Shown here: positions 16,747 to 25,333 of the stretch, piece after piece
How positions within the stretch are numbered: position 1 is the stretch's first letter
How the letters are laid out: every line of letters starts with the position of its first letter
Assembly (NCBI GenBank): GCA_016703325.1
Contig: JADJCH010000062.1
Location: 1-64,000, forward strand
DNA length: 64,000 bases
DNA from: Burkholderiales bacterium
GTDB taxonomy: Bacteria; Pseudomonadota; Gammaproteobacteria; Burkholderiales; Burkholderiaceae_C
Reading direction: 5' to 3'
The notes under the pieces: model-generated
Database searches by the model: none
Told to the model about the DNA's origin: nothing
Seen by the model: the letters and a program-made list of their open reading frames with translations, nothing else
Position numbers and translations under genes: made by a program

Positions 16747-17847
16747 GTGAGCTTGAACGCCTATCCTCCGCTGGACCGACCGGTGCGAATTGCGGTGGAC
16801 TGCATGGGTGGCGATCATGGCCCCCAGGTGACGCTGCCGGCCTGTCGTTCCTTTCTTGATCGGCATCCAGAAGCGGAACTGCTGCTGGTCGGCCGGCCAG
16901 ATGCACTCGCCGCGACCGCGCAGTGGCCGCGCTGTCGCATCGTTCCCGCCACCGAGGTGGTGGAAATGGACGATCCGGTGGAGGTGGCGTTGCGCCGCAA
17001 GCGTGATTCCTCCATGCGGGTGGCCATTCAGCAGGTGAAGTCCGCTCAAGGTCAGCCCAGCACGGCAGACGCCTGTGTTTCCGCCGGCAACACCGGGGCG
17101 TTGATGGCGGTGGCTCGCTACCTGCTCAAGACCACCGAGGGCATCGATCGGCCAGCCATCGCCTCCGGGCTGCCCAACCGCAGCGGCGGAGTAACGACCG
17201 TGCTGGATCTGGGTGCCAATGTCGATTGCACCGCAGAGCACCTGCTGCAGTTCGCGGTGATGGGCAGCGCACTGGTGTCCGCCGTTTCCGGCAAGGAGCA
17301 GCCGAGCATCGGCCTGCTCAACATTGGCGAAGAAGTCATCAAGGGCAGTGAGGTCATCAAGCGCGCCGGAGAACTGCTGCGCGCGGCAGGCGCTCGCCAG
17401 GAACTCAACTTCTACGGCAACGTGGAAGGCAATGACATCTTCCTGGGCACCACCGACATCGTGGTCTGCGATGGCTTTGTCGGCAACGTCGCCCTGAAGA
17501 CGGCAGAAGGTGTGGCCTCGATGATCTCGGGCCTGCTGCGCGACGGTTTTTCCCGCAACCCGATCACCAAGCTCGGCGCACTTCTGTCCATGTCGGTTCT
17601 GAAGCACCTGAAGAGCCGAGTGGACCCGCGTCGCCACAATGGGGCCGCGCTGCTGGGTCTGCGAGGACTGGTCTTCAAGAGCCACGGCGGCGCCGATGCC
17701 TTCGCGTTTGAACAGGCCCTGAACCGGGCCTACGATGCCGCCCGGAACCGACTGCTCGACCGGGTGCACGACCGCATCCTGGCCGCACTGCCGGCCGCAC
17801 ACGCAGCAGATCCCGCCCCTGCCGAAAACTCCCGCCACGCCGCATGA
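16747..17847 (+). CDS. plsX: Phosphate acyltransferase PlsX
   Basis: Makes acyl-phosphate from acyl-ACP and phosphate, feeding PlsY for phospholipid synthesis. The protein has the PlsX hallmarks IAVDCMGGDHGP, SAGNTGALMA, LDLGANVDC, NIGEE.IKGSE and the GNVEGNDIFLG loop. The start is uncertain because no ATG is available. The GTG at 16747 (366 residues) and the TTG at 16753 are the best candidates, with GAGGG just upstream favouring the TTG by spacing. An extension to an ATG-less start at 16630 adds 39 residues unlike the family. The stop overlaps fabH (ATGA). Confidence 0.93.
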   Translation: MSLNAYPPLDRPVRIAVDCMGGDHGPQVTLPACRSFLDRHPEAELLLVGRPDALAATAQWPRCRIVPATEVVEMDDPVEVALRRKRDSSMRVAIQQVKSAQGQPSTADACVSAGNTGALMAVARYLLKTTEGIDRPAIASGLPNRSGGVTTVLDLGANVDCTAEHLLQFAVMGSALVSAVSGKEQPSIGLLNIGEEVIKGSEVIKRAGELLRAAGARQELNFYGNVEGNDIFLGTTDIVVCDGFVGNVALKTAEGVASMISGLLRDGFSRNPITKLGALLSMSVLKHLKSRVDPRRHNGAALLGLRGLVFKSHGGADAFAFEQALNRAYDAARNRLLDRVHDRILAALPAAHAADPAPAENSRHAA

Positions 17848-18839
17848 TGAGCCACCCTGAGCTGCGCCACTCCCGCATTGCCGGCACCGGCAGCGCCCTG
17901 CCGGCGCGGCGGGTCACCAATGCCGACCTGGCGGCCGAAATGGCCAGCCGCGGCATTGAAACGTCCGATGACTGGATCGTCGATCGCACCGGCATCCGAG
18001 CCCGCCACTTTGCCCCGAAGGAGCAGGCCTCCAGCGATCTGGCGGTTCAGGCATCCCAGCAGGCCCTGGAAAGCGCTGGCTTGAGTGGAGCTCAGATCGA
18101 CCTGATCATCGTCGCGACCTCGACGCCGGACATGATCTTCCCGTCGACCGCCACCATCGTGCAACGCAAGCTCGGCATCGTGCACGGCTGCGCCGCCATG
18201 GACGTGCAGGCGGTGTGCTCCGGCTTCATCTACGCGCTCAGCATCGCCGATGCGATGATCCGCGTCGGCACGGCCCGCAACGCGCTGGTGATCGGCTCGG
18301 AAGTGTTCTCGCGGATCCTGAACTTCGACGACCGCACCACCTGCGTCCTGTTCGGCGACGGCGCAGGCGCCGTGGTCCTTTCGGCCAGCGACTCACCAGG
18401 CATCCTGGCCACCGACCTGCATGCCGACGGTCGGCACCTGGACATCCTCTGTACCCCGGGTACGGTGGCCGGCGGCACCGTGCTGGGCGATCCCTTCCTG
18501 AAGATGGATGGCCAAGCCGTCTTCAAGCTGGCCGTCGGTGTGCTGGAAAGCACAGCCAGGACGGTCCTCGAAAAGGCCGGCCGCAGCGAAGCGGACATCG
18601 ACTGGCTGATCCCGCACCAGGCCAACATCCGCATCATGCAGGGCACCGCCCGCAAGCTGAAGCTGCCTATGGACAAGGTCATCGTGACCGTAGATCAGCA
18701 TGGCAACACCTCGGCCGCTTCGATACCACTGGCACTGGACGTGGCGGTACGCTCAGGTCGCATCCGGCGGGGCGACACGCTGCTGCTCGAAGGCGTGGGC
18801 GGCGGTTTCACCTGGGGCTCGGTGTTGGTCGACTACTGA
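17844..18839 (+). CDS. fabH: Beta-ketoacyl-ACP synthase III
   Basis: Starts fatty acid synthesis by condensing acetyl-CoA with malonyl-ACP. The 331-residue thiolase-fold enzyme has the catalytic triad C125 (DVQAVCSGF), H258 (WLIPHQANIR) and N288 (DQHGNTSAAS). The N-terminal WIVDRTGIRARH motif is also present. ATG codons at 17844 and 17847 overlap the plsX stop, showing coupling. The next gene, fabD, starts 86 bp later. Confidence 0.97.
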   Translation: MMSHPELRHSRIAGTGSALPARRVTNADLAAEMASRGIETSDDWIVDRTGIRARHFAPKEQASSDLAVQASQQALESAGLSGAQIDLIIVATSTPDMIFPSTATIVQRKLGIVHGCAAMDVQAVCSGFIYALSIADAMIRVGTARNALVIGSEVFSRILNFDDRTTCVLFGDGAGAVVLSASDSPGILATDLHADGRHLDILCTPGTVAGGTVLGDPFLKMDGQAVFKLAVGVLESTARTVLEKAGRSEADIDWLIPHQANIRIMQGTARKLKLPMDKVIVTVDQHGNTSAASIPLALDVAVRSGRIRRGDTLLLEGVGGGFTWGSVLVDY

Positions 18840-18925
18840 GCGACCACTGAGCAACGGCTGAACCCCGTCCGGTTCAACACCACGCCGCTGTCCTTTTGTC
18901 CAACTTCAAGACGTCTTTGAACGCC

Positions 18926-19867
18926 ATGAACGCTTCCTTTGCCTTCGTGTTCCCAGGTCAGGGTTCTCAGTCGGTGGGCATGTTGACCGCCTGGGCCGAC
19001 CATCCCGCGGTGCGCAGTACTCTGGAAGAGGCCAGCACCGCTTTGGGCGAAGATGTTGGCCGCCTGATTGCCGAAGGTCCGAAAGAAGCCCTGGACCTCA
19101 CCACCAACACCCAGCCGGTGATGCTCACCGCAGGCATCGCCAATTACCGCGTCTGGCTGGCCGAGGGCGGCACTGCGCCGGCCGCGGTGGCCGGTCACTC
19201 GCTGGGCGAATACTCCGCACTGGTGGCCGCTGGCGCGCTCAGCCTGGCCGATGCGCTGCCGCTGGTGCGCCTGCGCGCCCAGGCGATGCAGGAAGCGGTG
19301 CCGGTGGGTACGGGCGGCATGGCCGCCATCCTCGGCCTGGACGCCCAGGCGGTGCGCGAAGGCTGCCAGCAGGCCGCCGCAGCCTGTGGCGAAGTGGTCG
19401 AGGCGGTCAACTTCAACGATCCGAAGCAGACTGTGATCGCCGGCAGCAAGGCTGGTGTCGAGAAGGCCTGTGAGGTCCTCAAGGCCCTGGGCGCCAAGCG
19501 CGCCCTGCCGCTGCCGGTGTCCGCGCCTTTCCACTGCAGCCTGATGAGGCCCGCGGCCGAGCGCCTGCGTGAGCGGCTGGCTCAGATCCACATCGCCACG
19601 CCCGCCATCCCGGTGATCAACAACATCGACGTGGCGGAGCAGACCGACGCGGACGCCATCCGCGACGCGCTGTACCGCCAGGCCTTCGGCCCAGTGCGCT
19701 GGGTGGAGCTGGTGCTGGCGCTCAAGGCCCGCGGCCTGACGCATGTGATCGAGTGCGGCCCGGGCAAGGTGCTGGCCGGCATGGTCAAGCGCATCGACGC
19801 CGAACTCGCCTCCGCCCCCCTGTTCGACCCGGCCAGCCTGGCCGACGTGAAAGGACTGCTCGCATGA
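18926..19867 (+). CDS. fabD: Malonyl-CoA:ACP transacylase
   Basis: Transfers malonyl groups from CoA to ACP. The 313-residue product has FVFPGQGSQSVGM at the N-terminus, the nucleophile Ser92 in GHSLGEYSALV and His203 in VSAPFHCSLM, plus the QPVMLTAG motif. The start at the ATG 18926 gives the normal family length; a TTG at 18896 would only add ten residues. Its TGA overlaps the fabG ATG. Confidence 0.97.
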   Translation: MNASFAFVFPGQGSQSVGMLTAWADHPAVRSTLEEASTALGEDVGRLIAEGPKEALDLTTNTQPVMLTAGIANYRVWLAEGGTAPAAVAGHSLGEYSALVAAGALSLADALPLVRLRAQAMQEAVPVGTGGMAAILGLDAQAVREGCQQAAAACGEVVEAVNFNDPKQTVIAGSKAGVEKACEVLKALGAKRALPLPVSAPFHCSLMRPAAERLRERLAQIHIATPAIPVINNIDVAEQTDADAIRDALYRQAFGPVRWVELVLALKARGLTHVIECGPGKVLAGMVKRIDAELASAPLFDPASLADVKGLLA

Positions 19868-20607
19868 GCCTCGCCACGCCTCCCCAGATCGCCCTGGTCA
19901 CCGGTGCCAGCCGCGGCATCGGCCGCGCCATCGCGCTGACCCTGGCCCAGCAGGGCTTCAAGGTGATCGGCACCGCCACCTCCGCGACCGGCGCCGACGC
20001 CATCACCGAGGCGCTGACCCACCTGGGTGGCCGCGGCATGGTCCTGAACGTGACCGACTCGGCCGCACTGGACGCCGCGATCGACGCCATCGTCAAGCAG
20101 GACGGCGGTCTGCACGTGCTGGTCAACAACGCCGGCATCACTCGCGACACCCTGGCCATGCGCATGAAGGACGAGGACTGGGATGCGGTGATCGACACCA
20201 ACCTCAAGTCGGTTTTCCGTGCCTGCCGCGCAGCGATCCGCCCGATGATGAAGCAGCGTTTTGGCCGCATCATCAACATCACCTCGGTGGTGGGCGCCTC
20301 CGGCAACCCCGGTCAGGCCAACTACTGTGCCAGCAAGGCCGGCGTGGCGGGCATGACCCGCTCTCTGGCACGCGAACTGGGCAGCCGCAACATCACGGTC
20401 AACTGTGTCGCCCCCGGCTTCATCGCCACCGACATGACCGAAGTGCTGCCCGAAGCCCAGAAGGACGCCCTGATGGCTCAGATCCCGCTGGGTCGCCTCG
20501 GCGCACCCGAAGACATTGCCGAGGCTGTGGCTTTCCTGGCCTCGTCGCGCGCCGGCTACATCACGGGCAGCGAACTGCATGTCAACGGCGGCATGTTCAT
20601 GCCCTGA
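19864..20607 (+). CDS. fabG: 3-oxoacyl-ACP reductase
   Basis: The NADPH-dependent reductase of the elongation cycle. The 247-residue SDR has TGASRGIG at 13-20, NNAG at 88-91, and the catalytic set N113, S141, Y154 and K158 (YCASK). The ATG at 19864 overlaps the fabD stop (ATGA). Upstream in-frame codons belong to the fabD region and were not used. The product ends GSELHVNGGMFMP, normal for FabG. Confidence 0.97.
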   Translation: MSLATPPQIALVTGASRGIGRAIALTLAQQGFKVIGTATSATGADAITEALTHLGGRGMVLNVTDSAALDAAIDAIVKQDGGLHVLVNNAGITRDTLAMRMKDEDWDAVIDTNLKSVFRACRAAIRPMMKQRFGRIINITSVVGASGNPGQANYCASKAGVAGMTRSLARELGSRNITVNCVAPGFIATDMTEVLPEAQKDALMAQIPLGRLGAPEDIAEAVAFLASSRAGYITGSELHVNGGMFMP

Positions 20608-20710
20608 ACGGTCGGCTGGCCGCATACTGCGCAACCTGTTACGCCGTATGGCCCGTCTTTGACCTGCGCGGGCCGCGCGGCGCCCCGGAAATCTCGATCT
20701 CCGGACCCCG

Positions 20711-20716
20711 TAGAAT
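20711..20716 (+). promoter_or_regulatory. Candidate -10 box for acpP
   Basis: TAGAAT followed by CGCAGGC resembles the rpmF box and sits 40 bp ahead of the acpP ATG. No good -35 hexamer is found at the right distance, so this is tentative. Confidence 0.35.
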
Positions 20717-20756
20717 CGCAGGCTGTTTTACTGCATCCCCCTCCGGAGGAGAAGTC

Positions 20757-20996
20757 ATGAGCGACATCGAAGCACGCGTCAAGAAGATCATTGCCGAACA
20801 ACTCGGCGTGGCCGAAGCGGAAGTCACGAACGAAAAGGCCTTCGTGGCCGACCTGGGCGCCGACTCGCTCGACACCGTCGAGCTGGTGATGGCCCTGGAA
20901 GACGAGTTCGGCATCGAGATTCCCGACGAAGAAGCCGAGAAGATCACCACCGTGCAGCTGGCGATCGATTACGCCAAAGGCAACGTGAAGGCCTGA
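20757..20996 (+). CDS. acpP: Acyl carrier protein
   Basis: A 79-residue acidic carrier of growing acyl chains. Ser37 in GADSLDTVEL is the attachment site for 4'-phosphopantetheine, which AcpS (33904-34302) adds. The sequence VEVVM-like helix 2 (LVMALEDEFGIEIPDEEAEKI) is typical. A strong CCGGAGGAGA ribosome-binding site precedes the ATG, and the 149-bp gap after fabG leaves room for a dedicated promoter, as expected for a very abundant protein. Confidence 0.98.
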   Translation: MSDIEARVKKIIAEQLGVAEAEVTNEKAFVADLGADSLDTVELVMALEDEFGIEIPDEEAEKITTVQLAIDYAKGNVKA

Positions 20997-21050
20997 TCGG
21001 CCGGATCGCTGTTCCCTTTCTCCAATTCCTGACACCGAACTGCGCACCGC

Positions 21051-22295
21051 ATGACCCGCCGCCGCATCGTCGTGACCGGCCTTGGCCTGGTGACCCCGCT
21101 GGGCAACTCCGTTGCCGACACCTGGACCAACCTCCTTGCCGGTCAATCCGGCATCGACCATGTCACCCGCTTCGACGCCAGCAACCTGTCGGTGCGTTTT
21201 GCCGGTGAAGTGAAGGGCTTCAAGATCGAGGATTACATCCCCGCCAAGGAAGCCCGCCACATGGATGCCTTCATCCATTACGGCATTGCCGCATCGCTGC
21301 AGGCGGTGCGTGATTCGGGCCTGCCCACGGGTGAGGCCCTCGGGGACGAACTGGCGCAGCGCATCGGTGTCATGGTGGGCTCGGGCATCGGCGGGCTGCC
21401 GCTGATCGAAGAGTCCCACGGCGAATACCTGCAGCGCGGTGCGCGCCGCATTTCGCCGTTTTTTGTGCCGGCCTCGATCATCAACATGATCTCCGGCCAT
21501 GTTTCCATCCTGTGCGGCTACAAGGGTGCCAATCTGGCGGTGGTGACTGCCTGCACCACAGGCCTGCACAGCATCGGCCTGGCTGCGCGGCTGATCGAAT
21601 CCGGCGATGCCGACGTGATGGTCGCTGGGGGTGCTGAGTCGACCGTGTCTCCGCTGGGCATCGGTGGATTTGCCGCTGCACGTGCGCTGTCCACCCGCAA
21701 CGACGACCCGAAGGCGGCCTCCCGCCCCTGGGACAAGGACCGTGACGGTTTTGTGCTCGGTGAAGGCGCTGGCGTGATGGTGCTGGAAGAGTACGAACAC
21801 GCCCGCAAGCGCGGCGCAAAGATTTACGCTGAGCTGGTGGGTTTCGGCATGAGCGGCGATGCTTACCACATGACCGCTCCGAACGTGGATGGGCCCCGCC
21901 GTTCCATGGTGCAGGCACTGGCCAACGCAGGCATCAACGCCGATCAGGTCCAGTACGTCAATGCCCACGGCACCTCCACGCCGTTGGGCGATGTGAACGA
22001 GACCAACGCCATCAAGCTGGCCTTCGGCGACCACGCCAAGAAGCTGGTGGTGAGCTCGACCAAGTCGATGACCGGCCACCTGCTGGGGGGTGCCGGCGGC
22101 ATCGAATCGGTGTTCACCGTGTTGGCGCTGCACCATCAGATCTGCCCTCCGACCATCAACCTGGACAACCAGGATCCGGAGTGCGACCTCGACTACTGCG
22201 CCAATACCGCCCGGCCCATGCAGCTGGACGTGGCGGTGAAGAACAACTTCGGCTTTGGCGGCACGAACGGCACGCTGGTGTTCCGCCGCAGCTGA
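21051..22295 (+). CDS. fabF: Beta-ketoacyl-ACP synthase II
   Basis: A condensing enzyme of chain elongation, also needed for temperature control of unsaturated fatty acids in model species. The 414-residue product has the active-site C168 (VVTACTTGLH), H306 (NAHGTSTPLGD) and H343 (KSMTGHLLGGAGG). The N-terminus RRRIVVTGLGLVTPLG is classic. It is the last gene of the plsX-fabHDG-acpP-fabF set, 55 bp after acpP. Confidence 0.97.
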   Translation: MTRRRIVVTGLGLVTPLGNSVADTWTNLLAGQSGIDHVTRFDASNLSVRFAGEVKGFKIEDYIPAKEARHMDAFIHYGIAASLQAVRDSGLPTGEALGDELAQRIGVMVGSGIGGLPLIEESHGEYLQRGARRISPFFVPASIINMISGHVSILCGYKGANLAVVTACTTGLHSIGLAARLIESGDADVMVAGGAESTVSPLGIGGFAAARALSTRNDDPKAASRPWDKDRDGFVLGEGAGVMVLEEYEHARKRGAKIYAELVGFGMSGDAYHMTAPNVDGPRRSMVQALANAGINADQVQYVNAHGTSTPLGDVNETNAIKLAFGDHAKKLVVSSTKSMTGHLLGGAGGIESVFTVLALHHQICPPTINLDNQDPECDLDYCANTARPMQLDVAVKNNFGFGGTNGTLVFRRS

Positions 22296-22367
22296 GTCTG
22301 CTCCGGCCCCCCGCCATCTGATCTCCCATCTCCATCCAGCATTGCAGGGCAACCGGGAAGGCGGGTG

Positions 22368-22907
22368 ATGCAACAGCCCCCCGCAGTCCAGATTGACGCG
22401 CACCCCCATCGGATGTGGCGCTCCTGCATCGCTGCCCTCGGCATGGCCAGCGGACTTTGCAGCCTGGGCTGGTTCCTGTCTTCGTGGAGCGAGGGCCAGA
22501 TCGACCTGGCAGGCCTGGGGCTTTTCCTCTGCGGCTTCACGGCAGCCCTCTCCTGGACGGCCTGGCAAGACGCAAGTCGGACGCACCACCTGCACTGGAA
22601 TGGTGAGACCTGGACGCTGGCAGCTGCTGGCAGCGCGCTCATCCAGAATCCCTCGGTGGTTCGCCCTCAGGTAACGGTTGACCTGGGCGGATGGATGCTG
22701 CTTTGCGTGGTTCAGACCACCACAACGCGGCGATCCACTCCCCTGGGGCAACTCCTGCCAACGCAGGCCAAGACCTGGCTGGCGCTGAGCGAGTCCACCC
22801 ATCCCTCGACCTGGCATGCATTGCGCTGTGCTCTTTACGGCGCCGGACCAGGTGAAGTCGAGGGCGTTTCGGGGGGCATGGCGGGCTCGGGAGCTCTGGC
22901 CCCATGA
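22368..22907 (+). CDS. Small membrane protein of unknown function, upstream of rpoE
   Basis: A 179-residue protein with two hydrophobic segments near residues 18-36 and 44-62 (LGMASGLCSLGWFL, GLGLFLCGFTAALSW), then a soluble beta-rich half (WNGETWTLAAAGS, VTVDLGGWMLLCVVQT). The layout resembles the YgfX-like proteins that sit beside rpoE/rse genes, but no residue pattern settles the family. Its stop overlaps the rpoE ATG, so it is in the same transcript. A GTG at 22365 just before the ATG is an equally possible start. Confidence 0.78.
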   Translation: MQQPPAVQIDAHPHRMWRSCIAALGMASGLCSLGWFLSSWSEGQIDLAGLGLFLCGFTAALSWTAWQDASRTHHLHWNGETWTLAAAGSALIQNPSVVRPQVTVDLGGWMLLCVVQTTTTRRSTPLGQLLPTQAKTWLALSESTHPSTWHALRCALYGAGPGEVEGVSGGMAGSGALAP

Positions 22908-23512
22908 GCGAAGAAGCGGACCGCCTGCTGGTCGAACGCGCCAAGAAGGGCGAAGTTCAGGCCTTCGAGATGCTGGTGGTGAAGTACCAGCGCCGCATCG
23001 AGAGGCTGATCGGCCGCATCGTGCGCGACGTCGACCTGGTGCAGGACGTCGCCCAGGACACCTTCATCCGTGCCTACCGCGCCCTGCCGCAATTCCGCGG
23101 GGAAAGTGCCTTCTACACCTGGCTGTACCGCATCGCAGTCAACACCGCCAAGAAGGCGGTGGTGGACTTGCGCCGGGACCCAGTGATCACGGAAAGTGCG
23201 CTGGCCGCCAGTCGACAGGACGAGGACGAAACTTCCCGCCCTGAACACGAACTAACCGACGCCGAGACCCCCGATGCGGTTCTGGCGAGCCGGGAAATCG
23301 CTGCCACCGTCAATGCCGCGATCGAGGCTTTGCCGGACGACCTGAGGCAGGCCATCCTGCTGCGGGAAGTGGAGGGGTTGTCGTACGAAGAGATCGCCGA
23401 AGTGATGACCTGCCCGATCGGAACGGTGCGTTCGCGCATCTTCCGGGCTCGCGAGGCCATTGCACAGAAGTTGCGTCCATTGCTGGACACGAAGAAGGGG
23501 CAGCGCTGGTGA
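22904..23512 (+). CDS. rpoE: RNA polymerase sigma-E factor (RpoE/AlgU type)
   Basis: An ECF sigma factor for envelope stress. The 202-residue protein has region 2 at about 14-80 (EVQAFEMLVVKYQRRIERLI, DTFIRAYRALPQFRGESAFYTWLYRIAVNTAK) and region 4 at about 139-190 (LPDDLRQAILLREVEGLSYEEIAEVM.CPIGTVRSRIFRARE). The acidic linker between them (DEDETSRPEHELTDAE) is typical. The ATG overlaps the previous stop. RseA and RseB, its predicted negative regulators, follow directly, and DegP comes next. Confidence 0.96.
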   Translation: MSEEADRLLVERAKKGEVQAFEMLVVKYQRRIERLIGRIVRDVDLVQDVAQDTFIRAYRALPQFRGESAFYTWLYRIAVNTAKKAVVDLRRDPVITESALAASRQDEDETSRPEHELTDAETPDAVLASREIAATVNAAIEALPDDLRQAILLREVEGLSYEEIAEVMTCPIGTVRSRIFRAREAIAQKLRPLLDTKKGQRW

Positions 23513-23540
23513 GCGCGGCCCCGCTGTATTGGAGTGAACG

Positions 23541-24182
23541 ATGAGCAAGTCGGCCCTGCCCGAGCGCAGCGACGCGAACGTGGAACTCGAAAGGCTTTCC
23601 GCCCTGATGGACGGAGAGCTGGAAGCGGCACAAGTGCCTGCCGCCTGTGCGAACTGGCGCCGAAGCGCGTCTGCCCAGGCCGACTGGCAACTCTGTCATC
23701 TGATCGGCGATGTGCTGCGCTCCGAGGAACTGGCCAGCCCACCTGAGCGTGACCTGGCGTTCCTGAACCGGCTGCGCGCCCAGCTGGCCACCGAGCCCGT
23801 GGTGCTGGCCCCTGAATCCGTTCAACCCAAGGGAGATGTCGCAACGCTCCACCCCGGTGCGCAGCTGCGACCGATCGGACGGCGCGTATGGCGCCGCTGG
23901 GCCGGCCCGGTGGGCATCGCTGCCGGGGTGGTGATGGTCGCTGGGGTGGTGCTGACCCTGCGGCAGGAAAACGCAGGTGCGCTGGCGTGGTTGCCGGCCT
24001 CACCGTCCGCTCAGGTCACCGCCGCCTCTGGATCGGGAGCGGCCGAGTTGGCGCAGCGCGAGGCCGAGGCCAATGCGGCGCTGGCCAGTTACCTGCGCGC
24101 CCACCGGGAACATCCCGGCGCCACCAGCGTGGCGCCTGCGGCAGGCTACCTGCGCAACGCCGCTTACGAAGCCGGTCGCTGA
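23541..24182 (+). CDS. rseA: Anti-sigma-E factor RseA
   Basis: A single-pass inner-membrane anti-sigma factor. The cytoplasmic N-terminus (LERLSALMDGELEA, NWRRSASAQADWQLCHLIGDVLRSEEL) is the sigma-binding domain. A transmembrane helix lies near residues 122-141 (VGIAAGVVMVAGVVLTL). The remaining residues form the periplasmic part that RseB would protect. At 213 residues it is a normal length. Release of the sigma factor would need DegS- and RseP-type proteolysis; those genes are not in this window. Confidence 0.92.
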   Translation: MSKSALPERSDANVELERLSALMDGELEAAQVPAACANWRRSASAQADWQLCHLIGDVLRSEELASPPERDLAFLNRLRAQLATEPVVLAPESVQPKGDVATLHPGAQLRPIGRRVWRRWAGPVGIAAGVVMVAGVVLTLRQENAGALAWLPASPSAQVTAASGSGAAELAQREAEANAALASYLRAHREHPGATSVAPAAGYLRNAAYEAGR

Positions 24183-25261
24183 TGGAGCGCTCCGCCCATC
24201 CGCGCTGCGGCATGGACCGCCGCCGCTCGCTGGCCGGGATGCTGTGGGCCGGCGCCACGGGATGGCTGCCCTTGCATCCGGGCTGGGCCGAAGCGGCCCC
24301 GGCGCCTCTTCCGACGGACTGGCCTTCGCTGCTGCGTCGCATCCGCGACGCCTCGCTGCGCCGCAGCTACTCCGGCACCTATGTGGTCAATGCGGGCGGC
24401 GCCATCAGCAGCTCACGCATCGTTCACAGCGCCGACGGTCGCCATGTGGTGGAACGCATCGAGTCCCTCGATGGGCAGATGCGGCACATCTACCGCCAGG
24501 ACGACGCGGTGCATGTCTTCCTGCCGCGGACCCGAGAAGTTACGGTCGAACAGCATGACGCCTTTGGCGGCTTCCCCTCCCTGCCCGGTGGACCCGTCGC
24601 CGCCCCGGCCCAGCTGGGGGAACTGTATGAGCTGCAGGCCGCTGGCGAAGATCGCGTGGCCGGCCATGACGCACAAGTCTGGACCCTGCGCCCACGCGAC
24701 AGCTACCGCTATGCCCAGCGCCTGTGGCTGGAGAGGTCCAGTGGACTGCTGCTGCGCACCGACACCCTGGGGCCTCGTGGCGAGACCCTCGAATCGGCCG
24801 CCTTTTCCGAACTGACACTCGACAACGCCCCCTCCGCAGCTGGTCTGCTGCAGGAGATGCGGCGTCTGGAGGGCTACCGGGTCCGCAAGGCTTCGCACCA
24901 GCGCACCGACCTGGAGCAGGAGGGCTGGTGGCTGCGCAGCCTGCCGCCGGGTTTTGTCATGTTGCGCTGTGTGCGACGACCTCTTCGCTCTGCAGCCCCT
25001 GAAGACAGCGTGACCACGGCGCTGGGCCCGGCGACCGAATCTTCGGGTGTCGTCCAGGCTGTCTTCGGCGACGGATTGACCAGCGTGTCCCTGTTCATGG
25101 AGCCCGATGCGGGAACACCCCGGCGCGAGACGCCGCTGTCCTGGGGTGCCACCCAGGCGCTCAGCCGCCGCATCGGCAACGCCTGGGTGACGGTGGTGGG
25201 GGACGTTCCCCTGGTCACTCTGCAATTCTTTTCGAATCAGTTGGAACGAAGGCAGCCCTGA
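24182..25261 (+). CDS. rseB: Sigma-E regulatory protein RseB/MucB
   Basis: A periplasmic regulator that binds RseA and senses mislocalised envelope lipids or proteins. The 359-residue product starts at the ATG whose A is the last base of the rseA TGA. The N-terminus (DRRRSLAGMLWAGATGWLPL) is an export signal with an RRR stretch, so Sec or Tat could serve. Family landmarks are LRRSYSGTYVVNAGG, HVVERIESLDGQMRHIYRQ and GDGLTSVSLFME. Upstream in-frame codons lie in rseA and are not used. Confidence 0.92.
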   Translation: MERSAHPRCGMDRRRSLAGMLWAGATGWLPLHPGWAEAAPAPLPTDWPSLLRRIRDASLRRSYSGTYVVNAGGAISSSRIVHSADGRHVVERIESLDGQMRHIYRQDDAVHVFLPRTREVTVEQHDAFGGFPSLPGGPVAAPAQLGELYELQAAGEDRVAGHDAQVWTLRPRDSYRYAQRLWLERSSGLLLRTDTLGPRGETLESAAFSELTLDNAPSAAGLLQEMRRLEGYRVRKASHQRTDLEQEGWWLRSLPPGFVMLRCVRRPLRSAAPEDSVTTALGPATESSGVVQAVFGDGLTSVSLFMEPDAGTPRRETPLSWGATQALSRRIGNAWVTVVGDVPLVTLQFFSNQLERRQP

Positions 25262-25333
25262 GGCCTCCAAATCGGCGCAGCGCTTCGGCCAGCCCCGGCG
25301 TGGCAATCGCCTTCGCCGTACACCCCTTCTCTG

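Noticed and set aside
20556..22817. A 753-codon minus-strand frame over acpP and fabF
   Set aside because: It is antisense to conserved fatty acid genes, with Gln/His/Arg-rich composition typical of shadows.
25249..25280. A sigma-E promoter for degP starting at GGAAC
   Set aside because: GGAACG is present but there is no TCTGA-like -10 at 16-17 bp.
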